Shown here in pieces: positions 63,441 through 64,000 of a stretch of 64,000 bases of DNA (position 1 is its first letter; every line of letters starts with the position of its first letter). The position numbers were made by a program, and so were the translations under genes. The DNA is from Candidatus Poribacteria bacterium (lineage in GTDB: Bacteria > Poribacteria > WGA-4E > WGA-3G): positions 1 to 64,000 of the forward strand of contig PYJD01000023.1 of assembly GCA_003635315.1 (NCBI GenBank), in the 5' to 3' direction. Under the pieces are notes generated by a model. That model searched no databases and was not told where the DNA came from. It saw nothing but the letters and a program-made list of their open reading frames with translations.

Positions 63441-63812
63441 GTAGGGACGGAATGTTTATAGCAAAATTGTATACACAATCTTGAGTCCCGCCAAATGCCC
63501 GGGGAATGCCTAATGAAGTTTAATTATTAAAATCGGTAATTCTAATTTACCGCTGCCCCGGTAGGTGCGGTTTGTAACCGTACCGGATTTCGTCAAGATA
63601 TTACCGAATGATTAAATTAATCTTCATATAGCATTCATACCGTTGATTCCACGCATTCGGTGTTGATTTGGTAGGGACGGAATGTTTATAGCAAGTCGTT
63701 ATCCTGACCTATCTTGAGTTCCGACAAATGCCACACGGGGAATGTCTAAATGACATTCATACCGTTGATTTGGCGCATTTGGCGTTGATTTGGTAGGAAC
63801 GGAATGTTTATA
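63441..63812. repeat. Repeats with GTAGGGACGGAATGTTTATA
   Basis: The block GTAGGGACGGAATGTTTATA occurs at 63441 and 63671, and as GTAGGAACGGAATGTTTATA at 63793. After the first two come CTTGAGT(T/C)CCG and CAAATGCC. Between them lies a hairpin unit at 63562 (GGTGCGGTTTGTAACCGTACC). A further copy is at 20593. Confidence 0.75.
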
Positions 63813-64000
63813 ATTGGCTTGTGGTATACACATTATAACTCCTTCGTAGTTTGAAAATAAATTGAAGAAATTAAAAAAACAAACATCACATATACAAAAA
63901 GAGATTGACACAAGAGTAAATGAACGTTACAATAACATATAGAGAAGTATTTTTATTATACTCACACTAAAACTTAATTTAGAATAGATCAATATGATTA

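Larger units (their letters stand above)
62903..64000. other. Dense cluster of degenerate extragenic repeats
   Basis: This 1.1-kb end of the window has no credible gene. It holds two copies of a ~100-bp unit, a 34-bp tandem pair, hairpins with the TGG-loop pattern, and three copies of a block with GGACGGAATGTTTATA. The spacing is irregular and the units differ, unlike a CRISPR. Confidence 0.75.

Noticed and set aside
62903..63812. Possible CRISPR array
   Set aside because: The repeats differ in length and sequence, the spacing is irregular, some arms are palindromic and others not, and no cas gene is nearby.

Overview
This is an AT-rich bacterial chromosome segment from a Gram-negative (diderm) organism. 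It encodes BamA, Skp, LpxD, a Lol-type lipoprotein transporter and apolipoprotein N-acyltransferase. A phytanoyl-CoA dioxygenase-family enzyme, a Uma2 protein, a ManD-like enolase, secreted WD40 and beta-helix proteins, and abundant short palindromic repeats fit the accessory gene style of Candidatus Poribacteria and related environmental lineages. That placement is an inference from gene style, not a phylogenetic result. I saw no rRNA, tRNA or CRISPR array.

Region 1 (1-11.0 kb) is a defence island, almost all on the minus strand. hsdM, a DUF3696-type AAA ATPase and a PIN-like protein form a translationally coupled operon. Then come a secreted discoidin-like protein, a tight trio (Uma2 nuclease, small protein, GIY-YIG nuclease), and the most unusual gene of the window: a 1127-residue protein at 780-4163. 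It joins an N-terminal Schlafen-type AlbA_2 plus HATPase_c_4 module to what looks like a complete long prokaryotic Argonaute. The MID pocket looks intact and two PIWI catalytic aspartates are replaced. Directly downstream is a truncated hsdS cut off next to a transposase. The Argonaute fusion therefore sits inside a disrupted type I restriction-modification locus, where AlbA_2 proteins are commonly embedded.

Region 2 (11-24.7 kb) is mixed metabolism: an orphan amino-acid-binding protein, a metallopeptidase with a VHL-beta-like C-terminus, a membrane-anchored TPR protein, a Cys/Met PLP enzyme coupled to an alkyl-DNA repair methyltransferase, an SCP2-like protein, PhyH and VOC enzymes, a YugP-like protease, a DprA-like protein and a ManD-like enolase. 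The gaps carry MITE-like elements and palindromic repeats.

Region 3 (24.7-46.5 kb, all plus strand) is a housekeeping and envelope block: lnt, prfB with its programmed +1 frameshift, two tandem secreted beta-helix proteins, lysS, a GNAT enzyme, a LolC/E-like permease with lolD, ilvE, bamA-skp-lpxD, a UbiA prenyltransferase, a TrmH-family methyltransferase, a TlpA-like thioredoxin, an ELM1-like protein and a secreted protein of unknown role. It ends at a strong intrinsic terminator.

Region 4 (46.5-64 kb) holds a double-Cache lipoprotein, a DegT-type aminotransferase, a DCC1 + lipase-maturation-factor fusion, an inositol-phosphatase-family enzyme, a polysaccharide deacetylase and a PAP2 phosphatase. 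Then follow three paralogous secreted WD40 proteins, each with 14 countable blades, a CBM9-like protein between the second and third, and a trypsin-TPR protein. The last 1.1 kb is packed with degenerate extragenic repeats.
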